The notes: generated by a model not told the origin, from the sequence alone. DNA of 64,000 nt from Caprimulgus europaeus (GCA_907165065.1 OU015541.1:9620501-9684500), one strand, 5' to 3'; positions 1 to 14,310 are shown, counted from the first letter of the stretch. Program-made: numbers and translations.

Positions 1-818
1 TAAAGGATAGTAGAAGGAGAGGTAGCAGGAAAGTGGCTACTGTGGCGTCCTGTGTTCTTATTTATGTAGTTGGGGTTGGGAGGAGAATGTTACCCATTTC
101 TGCCTTACTAAATAGGGCAATGAGGTCACATAACTGTTTCAAAACTTTATATTTTGGAGTGATTTTACAAGCAATACTATCATGCATATACTGAAGGTGG
201 TGATAACATAATTCAAACAGTGGAGTACCTCAGTTTCTTTGAACAGAAATTGGAGAATAACTTGTCATGTATTTTATTGGTCTACTTGAAAAATATCCTT
301 AACCTTAAGTAAAAATCGTACTGGGGGCACTGAAGATAAATAACACTCTGGTTTAATCCAGTACTCTCATTCTCACAGCAAGGCAGTCAAAGATGTGTCA
401 AGTCCAGTGTTCTCTTTCTGGTTGCAGCCAATAATAGGCACTTAAATGTGTAAGAACACAAATGTAGAGAGGTATGCTACTGAGAAGTCCCTCTGGCTAA
501 GCAAGTTCTGCAAGTTGTACTGTGCCTACACTGTTGCAATTAATAATCTTTGATTGATTTTCTTTGCCTATAGAGGTATCTTTTCACTAAGTCAAACCTG
601 GTTTACTGTTTTAACAGTCTTTGAGAATTAGGATTAAAAAAAATAGGATTGTGAGTTTCAGCAAGAGACCTCCTCAGCCATGTTTCTGTAGCTCTGCAAG
701 AAGTGGAGAAGGAAAAATGTTAACATTCCAAGCTCCTAATGCAGGTGCGATATGTCTCTGAATTCTGGGAAAGCTTCAGGCTTATAGTGAGGTTTAAAAA
801 ATTTTACTGTAGAGAATT

Positions 819-949
819 AAAAAAAAAAAAAAGTAATGAAGTTATTTCTTTGGTTTTATTTGTTTATTCCATCTCATCTTGTTCAAAGACCTTCAGATCA
901 ACCCACTTTAAAAAAAAAAAAAAAGAAAAAAGAAAGAAAAGAAAAAAAC
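819..949. repeat. A-rich low-complexity tracts
   Basis: A 14-base A-run at 819-832 is followed, after about 75 bases of ordinary sequence, by a 15-base A-run at 910-924 that grades into an A/G-rich (aaag/aaaaag) tail to about 949. Two neighbouring A-tracts could be remnants of retroposed tails, but no element body was recognised beside them. Confidence 0.7.
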
Positions 950-2188
950 ATATTTGGTTTGAAATCTATTACACTGAAGTGCAAAACCAGATAGTGTTAT
1001 TTTGCTTTTATTCTTTGAGCTATTTAGGTACAGATTTCTGAGTTTTTCTACAGTTGTGCAAGATAGAATTAAGTGTTTCATGAGATCAGTTTTTTACATC
1101 TTGGGTAATTACTAGCAGGTGGACTTTCATAAAATCGCCAGCAATGCAGTCTGCCTTTGCAAAGATTTGCAGACCTCTCTGACACTATGGCTGCTGTCTA
1201 ATGCTGAACTATTGCTTGACAGCTTTATTTTTTTGAGCAGTGTTTTGTTAATATATTAGCTGCACAGACATCTTGTTGTGCAAAACATGATCATACATCT
1301 GTATGCAGTCAGTTTGTTCCTATAGCAAATTGCACCTTTTCCTTTTTGCCTTCTAGTGTATACATCTCAGTGTTCTATTCATGGCCATATAAAGCTTTAA
1401 ACAGAGCTTGCCGTTTGTGTCTCTCATGAATCATGCATTCATCAGTGTGTGTGATACATTATTAATCTCTAATCTGAGGATTCAAGTGTTGTCACTGAAA
1501 ACAAGCATCTTAGCCTATTTTAAAATTACCAACAGGAAAAAACAAAACAGTTCACTACACTTATGAAGGTTTAGCTGAAACTCAAATTGCTCTGTTTATA
1601 CTTATAGAAGCTTATATACTGGGACACAGGTGGAAAAATAATATTTAAGGAGAGAGGTGGGGTACAACAGTTGCTTGATTTTGGCATTGTTCTGCCTGTA
1701 AGAAACACCTGCTCTTAGTTGGAGCTTGTGCACTCAGACCATGAAGTTCACCTTTTGTTTCTCTAGGTGTATTGTAAGCAATGCCAACTGCAGAAGGAGG
1801 AAAGATTGCTCAGATTTTGGGAAGCTTCAGTAGAACATGTTATGGTGTATTGAACTGTAATAATGTCCCCTGATTTTAACATTCTTTTTGTTGAGGGTCA
1901 AGATATAGGAAAAGAAATGGCAAAATCTACAATACTTCTACAAAGCTTCCAAGAAATTACCTAGACCATTTCTAACTCTGATCTTTAGTTTAGTTTACTC
2001 ATCTGACACAATGAGTGAAAGAGAAACAGAGATTAGTTTGTTTCATCATGAAGTTGTGTGGCCACTTGGATTTTTTGTAAGCTGGATCTTTGTAACCTGG
2101 TTCAGCCAGGTTCTGATTCAGTTTAACTTTGTTTGAATTTCTTCCTTTTTCTCAATGTTTACAAGGTAGACTTTTTTGTTGTTTGTTT

Positions 2189-2202
2189 AAAAAAAAAAAA
2201 AA
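2189..2202. repeat. Poly(A) run, 14 bases
   Basis: An uninterrupted A-run following 'gtttgttt'. No adjacent retroelement body or target-site duplication was recognised. Confidence 0.8.
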
Positions 2203-5200
2203 GCTATTATGTGGCCTGAGAAGCCCAGTTTATGGCCAGTGGGGACTATATAGGGAGAAAATAAATTCAAATTCAAAAGCAGTAACATGGCTGAATTTTG
2301 CATGGTTCTAAGCTCCTTTAGTGAGTTGTTGCAACTAATTGTAGTAGGAATTAGTTGACATCCTTATACCTGTTTGTTACTTTTACTGAAAAGGTAGTAT
2401 TTCAGATTAAGATGGCCTCTTAGAGATGAAATGATTGTTTTCCTTCAACCTTAAAATCTTAGTGCCACATTACACCTAAAATTTTGATCCATACACTCCC
2501 ACCATTCGACTGCTTTTGTTTGTTTTCTGTGTGTAATTACTGGTGCATCTTGTCTGCAGCCACTTCTGATGGTTTTTTTTCTTATACAGCCACAAAAGAG
2601 GAGAAAGTGTTAAGAGCAGAAGACTAACTGTAGCCATGGAAATTAAGGCAGTTTTAGTACTCCTAACAGATCATGTTGGTTGTCTCTTAATTAAACCTGA
2701 TGTAGCTACAGCTTTCTTGATAAGTCATGCAGTCTTTCTGAACCCTCTTTAGTGCAGACTTTCCTAAAATTATGCAAATCTATTGGGTACAAACTAGTGC
2801 TAAATTTTTACTCTGTTTAATATTGCCAGTTCTTGCAATGTTTTGGAGACGTATACTCTTCATAAAAGACTGTATTGAGACAAAATACCTGTAGAATTTT
2901 TATTTAAGTCCTGATCAAACTTTCATGAAAACCTAATGTTTTGGGCTTTTTTGTAACTCATATAACATCCCCCCTGCCCCAAGACTTGTGTATTAATTAC
3001 TTCCTTGCCAGCCTTGTTTTGGGAGGGAAGGCTTACTTAAATATTTTCTGGGGGAAGTGAGGAGGAGCAGACTGTAAACAATATTAATTATTCTGTATTT
3101 GTGAGTGTTTGCATACTTGCATTCAGAGCCATTTAAATTATATGCATGTGTGTGTATACACTGTACTTTGTTTCATCAAAATAATGTGAAATTAGTTAAA
3201 AGTGGTATGAATCATAATGACAGACTTGGTGCTTTTGGTATCCAAGATACGTTAACATGCTGATAAGTTACTTGTTTTCCTGCTGTGAGAACTGGTTGCT
3301 GTATTTGATTCTTTAGCTGAATACAAACTAAATTAAATCTTCAGTGACCTATATTGTGCTCTAGCTAATGACCCAGTTAACCTCTGGTTAATTTTCTGTC
3401 TCTTGGTGTCCTGGGAACAGGGACATGTTTACTTCAGTTGCCACAAACCTTTAGAAATGTGCCACTGGCATTTATTATTCTAGAGCTGTGTGTTTTAATA
3501 GAAATTAGCTAATGGGCCATGGGGGTCTGCAGAAGTTGTAGAATGCCAATGAGGAGTTTTCTTTCATTTTTCCTCCACCCTGATTTACATGACTAAGCTT
3601 TTAGCTTTTCTTGGTTTTGGTTTTGTTTCTTGAGTATTGATCTGTCTCCTGTGGAGGAAACAAACTATTTGCTTAACGTGCAGGAGGACATTATTGTTGG
3701 CAGCTTCCCAGAGACTCCCCTTTTCTGCATGTGTAAATTAAACTAGAACCAGTACAGACATGGGTAGGGAAGTTTGCAGCTAATGTAATTTTATTATTAC
3801 ATGACTATGTTATGCAAATAAATCTGAATATAACTGTGAAATAATAATAATAATTAAGATCTTGTCTAAGGGCAGATCTGAATACCACTTTGCTGATGCA
3901 AATAGGATTCTCTGTCAGCTGGGTGGGCTCGTCTATGAAGGATGTGCACTTTTTCAGGAAGTGAAGTTACACTGGTACAACAACTGGCAGAGTAAGGTGC
4001 AATGATTATCCACGCTCATTTGTTGTAACAGTCCATGCTGTCTGTATCGTGGATCTATTAAGTACTGCATTGTCCAAAACAACCTGAACTTTTTCTGACA
4101 TGTAGAACATCTAGAGCTTACAGGTAGAGGCTGTGAGAAATGGCTGTTACAGAGCGAATCCTTTCTGCAATGTCTGTTCTTTGAAGTTTTTATCACAAAT
4201 TTCCTTTGGAGATTAAACCTTTCCTTATTTTTTTGTTTTGCCTATGGCAGCCACAAGAACAGGTAGGAACAGCTTACTGAGTGCTCAGCCTTATGCTGTA
4301 GTGTAGCTGCTCTGCAAAGAGCAGATGGAAACTGTTCTACAGCAATCCTGAGTCCTGTGTTGGCCATGTAAGCAGATGGATTTGGGAGGGGAGTAGGGAA
4401 GCTTGGACTGTTTTCTTGAGCTATAGGATGCTTGTTCAGACACTTGTTAGTTTTATTTTGGGAATTTTTATGACCTAAGAATGACTAATTGATGATAATA
4501 GTTAAAAAATATTCAGTGCTGAGAGGGAGAGAAGAATTTTCCATGAACAGATTCTTGGGAACTGGCTCTGTTCAGCCAGGTGGCTTAGAGCACCACACAA
4601 AATAAGCAGTGTCTGTGCTGTGTGTTTGCCTTGGGTATATTCTGCAATTTAGCTAGAGATCAGCTACCTCCACCAGCTGAGGAGAACTGCCATTTTCTTT
4701 TTATCTGTCTTCATTTCCTTGTTACTTATGGAAAATGTTAAACATGGAAGAAACATTCCTAAGGTGACTGCCATCCAAATAGGACTTTGCATATATTCAA
4801 CCTGGTGGTTAACCAATTTCTTCCTCTCTTCTAAGAGCCTGTCTGTAAAGGATCCACCACATCATATCCCACTGGGCATTGCAGCCTTTGTCCTCCTCAT
4901 TGTAAGGGGGTGAAAAATTATGTGACTCTGTAGAAATACCACTGAAGGTGTGACTTGTTATGTTGTTGCAGTGTGGCTTTGTGCCTGAACTTAAATGATT
5001 AAAGAGTATCCTGCATTCTGGTTTTTTTTGGTTGGTTGGTTATGACAGAGAAAGAAGTGAAATACCAACCTCTGTGTGCTGTTTTTCTTGAAAAATAAGT
5101 CTAAACAAAAGGAATTTTAAGTCACAAGGTAGTAAATCCCTCCCTCTTCACCAGCTGGAGCATCTTGAAAATGAAAACTTTTTCTGTCAGTCATCAGAGA

Positions 5201-7666
5201 GTACAGGGAATTCTATGTACAAAGGGAGCTACAGTGTCCCACAGCTTAGTCCCTAGTCCTTTCTGTTTATGAGCTTATTCTGTCAGGGTCTGTTAGTTTT
5301 GGTATTGTTAGCGGTTTAACAGGATTTCAGACTTGTTGGTGGTCTCCATGGGTTCTTTCCTTATTTCACCTCTGAGTATTCCTACTGCTAGAGGAAAAAA
5401 GCAACTGTGACTGAGAAGATTGGAATTACACACAGTGTAATTCCCTTTTTCAAAATATTTATAACGGAATTGCTTCTCTCGGTTATTGGTTGAGAAGAAC
5501 AAATCTCAAGCTGTTGTAAGAGTGGGGTATGTACTTTTCAGATATTTCAAATCCTGAGTTCAATGATATCTCTTTATTGTCTTCTCTTGTGTTTAAAAAT
5601 AAATCAATGAGCAAAGTTATTCCTGTGTAGTTGTATGTGATGTTTCTATTAATTTGTACAAATCTGCAATCAGGACTATTGAGCCAATATAAGGAGAAGA
5701 ACTTGTTCAGATTGAAGGCCTAACCTGAGTTCCTTCAAGACCACGTAAGAAAAATATATTGAATAAATTATACTCTGCTCTGGATAATGTTCTCGTGTGG
5801 TACGTGTTTGGGTTAAGTTTTGTGATTAAAAATAGCTTTGCCCTCTTGTTGAAGAGGCAATCTAACATCATGTATTAATCTATCACAAGTAGTTTTTGAA
5901 TACCTTACAATACAATGCAATGAATTGTAATCAGCTTTTGAAGATGAAGGTATGGTAGCATAAGAAAGAAGAAGGAAAAAGGTAAAACACTTCTGAAAGG
6001 ATTTCAGAAATGCTGTTCACCGAATATGACTTTCATTGCATGTCTGTTTGCAAAAAGGGGAAATGTTTTGGGATTTTTAAAAATATTTTGAACGATCGCA
6101 AGAGATTTCATATAATACTTGATTAAAATCATAATAAAAAAATTTCTGAACTGCTTTTTTACCCTCCTAATGGTTTTTTATTTCAAATACTTACCTGAAC
6201 TTTTCAGAGCTTCTGCTCTTGTGCTTGATTTCCTTTTTCAGTGCACTTTTATGTCGACACCTACAAGAAACTTAAATGACATTGTCTACAGTGTGGACTT
6301 TTAAGGAGAATTTAGGTATTACCTCTGTTTGTCTCAAAGGACTGAAAATACTTTGCATAATTAGTCTGTGGCATAGGTATGGTATGAAGAAGGTCATCTT
6401 GCATCTTTGTGCTTGAAAACAGTTCTTTTTGAAGTGTTAACGCTAATGGAAAAACAGTATGTTATTTTGGGACTAAAATTTTATTTAAAGACAAATGTGT
6501 GAAAAACCTGAACTGGGTTTTGATCTTGCAAACACGACTGTAAATAGTCTATTAATGGTATTCATGAATCTGCTTGTTTAGCCTGGTGGATATAATTTCA
6601 AAAACCTTCTTCCCAAATGTTAAAATGTAAATTGCCATATAGCTTTAGGGGTAAGGAATGCAGGATGTTAGTGCTGGCTGTTTATGGAAATTGGTTCTAT
6701 TACTGTCCCCAAGATGTAAATGCATATTTAGTGTATAGAAATATCTCATGTTACAGTTTTCTTTTTAAATGATATACCTAAAACCTCTGAAACAAGATAC
6801 CAAGCTTTTAATTATAGTCTGCTTTTTTTTTCTTCTTGGTGCTCCCTAATTATTGTAGGCAGGACAACAGCTCATTTGACAAGTAGTTTTCAACACATAC
6901 TGCAGAAATAACTTGCAGTGTAACTTCTGTTAAGCCACTTTTCTTCAAGGCAGAATTTAACAAGACATTATGCCCTCTCCAGGTAGTGCAAATGCTCAAG
7001 ATAACACTGGTTAAGGAAATTTATCTCAAACTACAGTGTTTCCTAAACCACAGTGATGCAAAAGCAATACCTTACTCAGAATGTTTATAGAAAGAATAAA
7101 GCATGACTGTGTCAAATTGTGTCAAATTAGTTTTCATAGTTTCAGCCCTTGAATATATATAGAGTAATTTGAATTCTTTCCCCATCCAACTGACTTGAAG
7201 CCTGCAAATGTCACTTTTCCATAACACTTGACTGTCAGAGTGAAACTCAGCAAATGGAACAGAATATATATTGAAAAAATATTATTGGTTTGGATGATCA
7301 GGGGAGAGGTAGCTGTTAAGTCCGTGAGTTTAAGACCAGATTTCATGTGTTATTTATGTCATATTCTATTCTTGCCCTGGTATTAATTTGGATTCAAGTG
7401 ACTTCAGTACTGTTGCACTAGGATACATCACTATGAAGAGAAAAGGCACTTAGTCTTACCTCTTTAGACCATTTCTCTTTGAAGATGTCTTGCTTACCAT
7501 TCAGGAAAAAAAGTTGGCATTCAGGCAGATACAGTCGACTGTATTTGTTGTTGATGCTTGCACCACAAGAAAGCCTCTTCCTATGTGTGTTTGTGTGGGG
7601 TCTTCTGGGGTTTTGTTTATTTCACAATTATTAAAACTCAAGAGGGGTAATGATAGGAACAAAAAC

Positions 7667-7681
7667 TTTTTTTTTTTTTTT
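7667..7681. repeat. Poly(T) run, 15 bases
   Basis: An uninterrupted T-run. It explains the matching poly-lysine and poly-phenylalanine ends of the overlapping open frames on the two strands, which are therefore not credible proteins. Confidence 0.8.
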
Positions 7682-8129
7682 AAATTCAAAGAATGAATCT
7701 TGAATCATCAGAAAAGGGTGAATATGCCACGTACCCAGCCAGATGGGCTGTAGGAGCTACGCTGAAAGGCCTCTGCTTTTGCTCAACTGTGTGGCCTTCT
7801 GAAGGGACACCGAGTAGATCCAGGAGGTAGCACCTCTCCCTTGCTGCTGCACAGTGCCGAGGCTTCTTTTATTCTCAGATGCTGTGTCAGATGTAGCTGG
7901 TGAATTTTCTGAGAAGCATAGGAAAGGAGAGACTGTGATATCCTATAAACACGAGGTCTGGGAAGCTTTGGCTTTTAGCTCTGTAGCCACTGGGTCGGGA
8001 TGCTTGACTGAGCCACAGTGAATGTGTGCATGTGATCCCGGTGTCTAACTGAGGTGTAGAGTGGAGGGAACAGCCTTGTCAGCCTTTCGTTGTTGCTCTA
8101 CCTGTCATCATTTGTCCAAGGGATCCATG

Positions 8130-8720
8130 TGTTTCAATGTGATGATGTGTTACGGAAATTTGGAATTAATTATTTTGAATTTACTATGAAGTGCTATTAA
8201 ATGAGTGCACGAAGCCTATAAACAATTAAGATGCAAATACGAATCATTCACTTGCATATTGAACTTCAAGGTTTAGCTCTACCTTCTTTATTCTGCATTT
8301 TTTTTCCGATGTTGGCTGCAAATAGAATTCGGAGATTTCCAGAATTTTAATAAAATGTGAAATCAGAAACTTTTTCAGACTTGTGGTATTAGGAAATTCC
8401 CCAGTGTTTACGTCAGATACGACCTTGCCATGCCTGAGGTGTTAGATACACACTGATAGAGAGAAAAGAGCTCCATGTTCAATATAAATGTAAAAAAGCT
8501 TTAGACACTGCTGATTATCTGTCGCTTTGCGTGAGTAACTACAGCAGCTTGCAAATACGTAGGATTTGGCAAAGAGACCCGAATTGCAAATCCTTTGCAA
8601 TAGCACTGCGCTCAGATTAATTTCCTATGAAATCTTTCCTCAGTCACTGATTTCACAGTCCAGGTATGGAACCGTGAGCAGTTATATGCCATATAAATCT
8701 TGTTTTAATAACAGCTTCCT
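8130..8720. promoter_or_regulatory. Candidate conserved noncoding element (unverified)
   Basis: This stretch has little low-complexity sequence and is dense in homeobox, POU and Sox-like words: 'ggaattaattattttg' near 8161, 'aacaattaagatgcaaat' near 8221 (an octamer-like ATGCAAAT), and 'gaattgcaaatcctttgcaat' near 8580. It also carries isolated CpGs (8480-8600), uncommon in its surroundings. That texture is typical of vertebrate developmental enhancers, but conservation cannot be seen from one sequence. It could be ordinary AT-rich DNA. Confidence 0.25.
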
Positions 8721-11693
8721 TGAGCTTTAAAATGTTTTTAGGAATTGTTGCTTTTTGATAAGGAAATAGTATATAATGCATTTGTAGTAAATACTGTAGG
8801 TTGCTAGATGTTTTATTTTACAATTGTAGCATCTATGACAATTTAGAGAATGTTGAGAGAGTGAGGCCCAAAATATATTATTCTGACAGTGCAAATTCTA
8901 TTTACTGTGGCAGGAGTAACACTTAAAGTAGCTTATTAACATCTGTTTTATCTTTATTTGGAAAATAAAACTTGATTTTGCAACATCATTTTATATGCAA
9001 CAGGAAAAGGATGTAAAATTAGTAAAGCAGTTTGTGTCAACTTTTATATAAAAATATTATATATCTGAAATTGCTATTTGTCATATGGGCCTTCTGTTTT
9101 TAGTGAACAGAAGTAATAGAGTTCATTCTTCCATCCTAGGAACATAGCAATATATTCTTTGTAAGGCAACAAGATTTTCTTGCTGTCAAACATCCAGTTA
9201 ATCTTTACTTCAGTCACTGAAAAATTCCTGTTCTGGCTCCTTGCTTCACGTGTTACAAAGTGAGCAGATGACTGCAGAAGTTCGTATTTAACGTTCCTCA
9301 CGGGTTGGTTGCCTTATGGACTGGTGGTGTAGCCTTTTACTTGGTTGGAATCTGTTTCTTTTCTCCCGCTACTTGGGCTGGAGGTATAGATGTGAGAAGT
9401 AAACAGTACTTAAGGTTCCAGTAGTATGTAGCTGCTGGGAGAGATTGGTGAGGTTATAGACACTGATCTGGCAGTATCATAATCCTACAGGTTTCAGATT
9501 GAGGAGTTGAAAAAGTGGCATAATGGACCTGAATAATCTGGACTGTCTGTATTTACCATTTCTGAACAGTGTCTAATTTAGCCCTTAATCTGTATTTATG
9601 GGCTGCTTCAGCTTTTCTTTTGCCTTTTTATTTTTTACTTTTGTGCTGCACATCTATTTTAGGAAAATGTTCTCTCTAAATCAGCTGAAAAATTGGCAGT
9701 AGGTGTCAGCTCTCACTTCTATGGGTTGCAGGACCATGATCTCTTCTCTGATGTGGTGCATGGCTGGTGAAATTTAATGTTACTTCTGTTAGCAGATGTT
9801 AGATGAGGAAGGATCTTGCAGGGAGCTAGATGTTGAAGTAGGTAGGCTCTTAATGTTAATGGCCAGGCATAGATGACTTGTCTGTGAAACAGGTCCTTCT
9901 CGCTCTGCCTTTATTTCTTTACTCGGATTTTAAATAGAAGGGGAAAAAAAATTGCTTGTCTAGTCTGAGCATTTAATGTTAGGAAGTGATGAGATGACTA
10001 AGAATGAGGAAATAAATATAGGACTAGACTTCCAGACAATGTACTTCTTGCTGTGTATTACTTTGCTAATAATACAAGGAATATGTGCAGGGCTTTTGTT
10101 ATGTGGTTTGGTTTTTTTGGGGGTTTTTTGTGTGTGGGGGGGGTGTTTTTTGTTTTCAATACCAGTTGTTCCACATCCCCAAGATGTAGGTCACTTTGAA
10201 TTAAAAATACCTTAACTGTATAAAGATTGCCTTACTGCATTTTCTTCAAGCATTCTTGTTCATTAAAAATATGAAATCTAAAATACTTATATAGTAAATT
10301 TTAAAATGTGCTTCAGCTATTTATCTCTGGTATATTAGACCTACATATATTTTATTAAAAAAACCCTGAAACAGATCAACAGAGAAATGACAGCAAGGAA
10401 TACAACTTGTTATAATATAAGCAAAAGTATCTAAATTACTTTGTATATTACATATTTCCAGGCAAATGCCTGGCACAGCGTGCAGTTGCGTGCACTGAAT
10501 TAGGTTATTCATCATATGTGGAATGCTATAGAGGAGATGTATTGTTTTTTATTTATTTACTATTTTGTATAATGTGGCTTTTAAATCTCCTCTTTTTTTA
10601 AATAGAATTGAAGATGCACACTGTATGAATGATAGTGCTGCAGCTTAAAATATCTGAAATATAAATATATTTTAAAATCAATTCTTTTTAAATCTGTTCC
10701 TTTAAATAGACCAAGCACCAACACTTTTATGCAGAGATGAATGACAATTTAATCTGCAGATTATTTTACTGTCTTTGTATCTCAGAATGCAGTAGAGATT
10801 TTGATCACCTGAAATTGTCTTGCAAAGTTACCGTAATTGTGGCTGCATTTGTGACAATTATTTGTTCAGATGTGAGTCTGCACTTATCACAAAGTTCAGG
10901 TGTTGTGCTCACTTGAAGGTCTGGCTAGGAAGTTGTTAGTCTTGAGCAGTAACAGTGATTCAGTTTTGTGCTGCCAATGTAGCCTCCAACTAAAAAGCAA
11001 GAATGTTTCTATTTTAACTTATCTTTCAACTAGAGATTTTTTTTTTCAGTTGTTTCAATCTGTGACGGTTTTGTTTCCACTCTTTGCTGGTGCTGTAGTC
11101 AGAATGGCTATATAGACATAGTTTCATCTTTCCTAAGAAGCTGTGACATGCTGGTTCCTATTTTCAGTGAAATTCTTAAGAGGAACAGTATTTATTTCTT
11201 AGTAAAAGCCTGAAGCAAATTCCATCTATAAATTTGTGATGCCACCTTATATTAAAGGAATTTGCAGTGACATGTCTGTGCCAGAATTCTGCTCTTTTTA
11301 ATGCTAATTCTTTGTGTTTCTCCAGACCTTACCTAATGTATATCATCATGTATGATGAATTATGAGAGTTTGAATGAACTATGCTTCAAATTCAAGGTGT
11401 GCTTAATTAACTGCATAAAAATGTAAGAAATTAGAGAAGCCTTCTGCTTGGACACCAGATCTTTTCAGAATTCCTTCTGAGCATTCCTGTAACATTACAT
11501 GAATTGAAAATCAGTGACAATTAATAGTTTTTGTTTGGAAATAAGATGCACTAGATTCTGCTTTGTGTAGCTTTACATGCACAAAATACTTTGTGCTTCT
11601 TTTGTTGGCCTGTACATACCAACAACAACAACAAAAATATGTAATTTTATAGTAAAATACAATCTTATGTGGTACATTTTGGCTATACTTCTC
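8721..11693. other. Non-genic AT-rich DNA
   Basis: I recognise no gene or young repeat. The notable local feature is a G/T-rich low-complexity block at about 10105-10160. Short open frames here have no recognisable domain. Confidence 0.55.
10105..10160. repeat. G/T-rich low-complexity tract
   Basis: The plus strand carries T-runs interrupted by G-runs, including five Gs near 10120 and a longer G-run at about 10136-10143. Only two or three G-runs are present, so a stable four-tract G-quadruplex is not clearly encoded. Confidence 0.65.
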
Positions 11694-11825
11694 TATCACA
11701 GAATAATTTAGGCTAGAAGGGGCCTCTGGAGGTCGTTTAGTTGAATTATTTCCAAGCAGGAGATGACTTTAAAATTAAGTTGTAATTTATTGCTCCCGTC
11801 TTTTGCTTAAATATAGACTGTCTCC
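11694..11825 (-). mobile_element. Decayed CR1 LINE 3'-end fragment
   Basis: On the plus strand the fragment opens with 'atcacagaataatttaggc' and continues 'agaaggggcctctggaggtc'. This is the reverse complement of the CR1 3' untranslated end (ctagaagggacctctggaggtcatctagtccaa). The match then weakens through a 'caagcagg' word and 'gctcccgtcttttgcttaaa'. The element therefore lies on the minus strand with its 3' terminus at the low-coordinate end, and is 5'-truncated as most CR1 copies are. It is much more diverged than the copy at 61752-61984. The inner boundary is approximate. Confidence 0.72.
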
Positions 11826-14295
11826 TTCCAAGTGAGGTGCAGCTCAAATAATATTATGTCTGACCTATTAATTCCATCCAGTCAAGCTCTGTTATGAAGA
11901 TGAGCATCCCTGATGTCTCTGTCTGAGTGCAACAGAGTTACCTGATTGCAATGGAGAGATGCCTTCATCATGTGTAAGTTGGAGAAGTTACTAGGGAAAA
12001 ATCTAGAGTGCTTCCTGTACAACAGTTCTCTACATGACAAGTCTAGAACATGCTGCAGATATTATCTACTCACCAAAGCTTGTGCCAAAGAGAATGAGGA
12101 GATAACTTGGCTTATGTGGAGATCTGTGCTGTTACAGCTGATTTATTTAACAGCCTAACAGAGGACAGAGTCAGTTTATGTAAGTTATTACCCAGCCTGA
12201 AAAGAGAGAGGAAGCTGAACTAAATGCAGTAGAGGACACAAAATGGGGTACTGTAAGCTCTTTGCTTTGTTGTTTTCTAGTTGAGGGGATCAAACTGAGT
12301 CATCCTGTCATCTGTGTCTGGAAGGAAGATGCTTAAGGTGGTTTTGGCTGGCTGAGTCAGTGGTAACAATGAGGCTGGGGTTACCCAAAGGCTGCAGACT
12401 ATTTTATCCACTTTGTCCTTGCTTGAATTTATGTGCTGCTTCCTTGATAGCTCCCGTTCTTCTCTGCTAGCGCTGCTTCAGCTTTTGCCAGATTCTGTGA
12501 GAGCCTGTTCTTATTGGAACTTTATTTTGTACTTAGCTAATTTAGCCATCAAACATATTTCATCCTGGTGGCTAAAAAAGGAGTTATAGCTGAAAATTGT
12601 TAGCAAGGATAAAAGATTAAAGAAGACCAGAATAATGTCTTTTCTGTTCAGTTATTGGTATAGAAGGAATGTGATGATTGGAGTGAAGGTGGGGGCAGGG
12701 AAGTTCATGTGTTGTATTTTTCAGATTACCCATACTGGCTCTGATGTAGAGGCCTACATTATACCTCTGTTCTTTCTTATTTAAATAAAATGGCAATTTT
12801 TTTAAGGTAACAATGAAAATGAGAAACTGCAAATGACCTGTTCTGCCTGGTATTAGCACCTTTTAAGCTAGAATCCTTCCCACCTGCCCCTACCCTGTCA
12901 CTTTGTTTTCTGGGATCTCTGTTGCAGTTTCTTGCTCCCATTAGTTTTGAAAGTACCTGCCTTTCACTGACAGTTTACTGCAGAGAAAACTGTATTCCAG
13001 GTGGTCCCACAATGTTTACAAAAATGTGATTGATAACGCAATTCATTGTCTTATTTTCTTCAAATGTTATATTATCTAGAATCAAATAGCTGTGTAAAGA
13101 ACTTAGCATCAAACTTTTGAGAGCTCTACATTGGATCTTATAATATAAGCACATTCCATTTTAAAATGAAACTTTGCAATAGCAAATTAACGACAAATAG
13201 CAGACAGTGTCCTGTAGAAGACCAGTTAGAAGTATTTTTCGATTTTGGAAGACAAATGTCTGCTTAAGAACAACAGTTGTTACAACTTGTAGAAAGTAAG
13301 ATAGGCATTTGTTAATGTCCCCAGAATAATACTGATTTTTTTTCTCCAAATTAACCTTTTTTCTTAAAGGATTTTTCACAATAAAAATATCATACTCAAT
13401 AATACATTTATTTCAAAATCAATGTGCAAAGCATGTGATTAAAAGACAAGCACTGTTGGCATTTGAACATCAATTTTAATTGAGGCTGTTCCTACATTCT
13501 GTACACTTGAAGGAAATTAATGGCAGTGTTGCAGTCCTTCAAGAAAAAATAATTATCCTTGCTGATTCCCAGTTCCCTTCCTTCCTTCTTAACCCCATTT
13601 TCTGATAGCCCAGCAGATTTGAAGAGCTGCTGTTTATTTATACAGAATATTTCATTGCTTTGAGGGGAGGGTATGGGCATTTAAAAATTTACCAGCTGTT
13701 TCAGGTCACTTACAGCTTAAGCAGCTCTGTCGTTTTGAATGATTTATTTAGTTGGCCTCTCACTGATTTGTCAGCAGTTTGCAGAGACTGTAACCATGTG
13801 AAGAAAAGATCCTAATTTGTCAGCTTGCGAGAAGGGGGGTTGTTTGTAGTCAGAGAGAAAAAGGAATTAGTTCATTTTGTGAGTCTGACATGTTGGCTAT
13901 CCCCAGATGCAGCACTGAAGGAAAGGTGGCTGTCAGCCATGTATTTGTGATTAGAGACTGAAAAGAGATGAAGGGGTGAGTGTGTGAGGTTAAAGGAAGG
14001 TAGCAGAGATTGGAATAGGATATTTCTTCTGAAAGATGTGAGAGAATGTACATGTGTGCATGTTTTATGCCTCAGAGGAAAAACTTGAGGGAGTTGTCAG
14101 AACTAAGAGCAGATAGGAAGAAGGAGCTGAGCTGTTCCCCAGCTTGAGAATAAGGTGGTATATGACGTTAAAAAGAAACAACTGCAGGGTGTTAAATAAG
14201 ATATGGCTGTGAAGTACATACCTCTGAACTGGCTCATCTGCTGTGGCAGTTCATGGCAGTAAGAAGAATGTCAGATGTATGGTGCAGTTGCATTT

Positions 14296-14310
14296 AAAAA
14301 AAAAAAAAAA
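14296..14310. repeat. Poly(A) run, 15 bases
   Basis: An uninterrupted A-run between 'gcattt' and 'gagcttgg'. No element body was recognised. Confidence 0.8.

Larger units (their letters stand above)
1..8129. other. Non-genic AT-rich DNA
   Basis: I see no gene here. Open frames are short, start at arbitrary ATGs, run through homopolymer tracts and resemble no protein family. The stretch contains A-rich tracts at 819-949 and 2189-2202, a T-run at 7667-7681, and otherwise unique-looking sequence. No tRNA, snRNA or young interspersed repeat was recognised. It could be intergenic or intronic; the sequence alone does not decide. Confidence 0.6.

Noticed and set aside
739..1041. 100-codon open frame with a Lys-rich centre
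   Set aside because: The Lys runs are translated A-tracts (819-832 and 910-949), and the rest matches nothing.
10105..10160. G-quadruplex in the G/T-rich tract
   Set aside because: Fewer than four well-spaced G-runs are present, so a standard quadruplex is not encoded.
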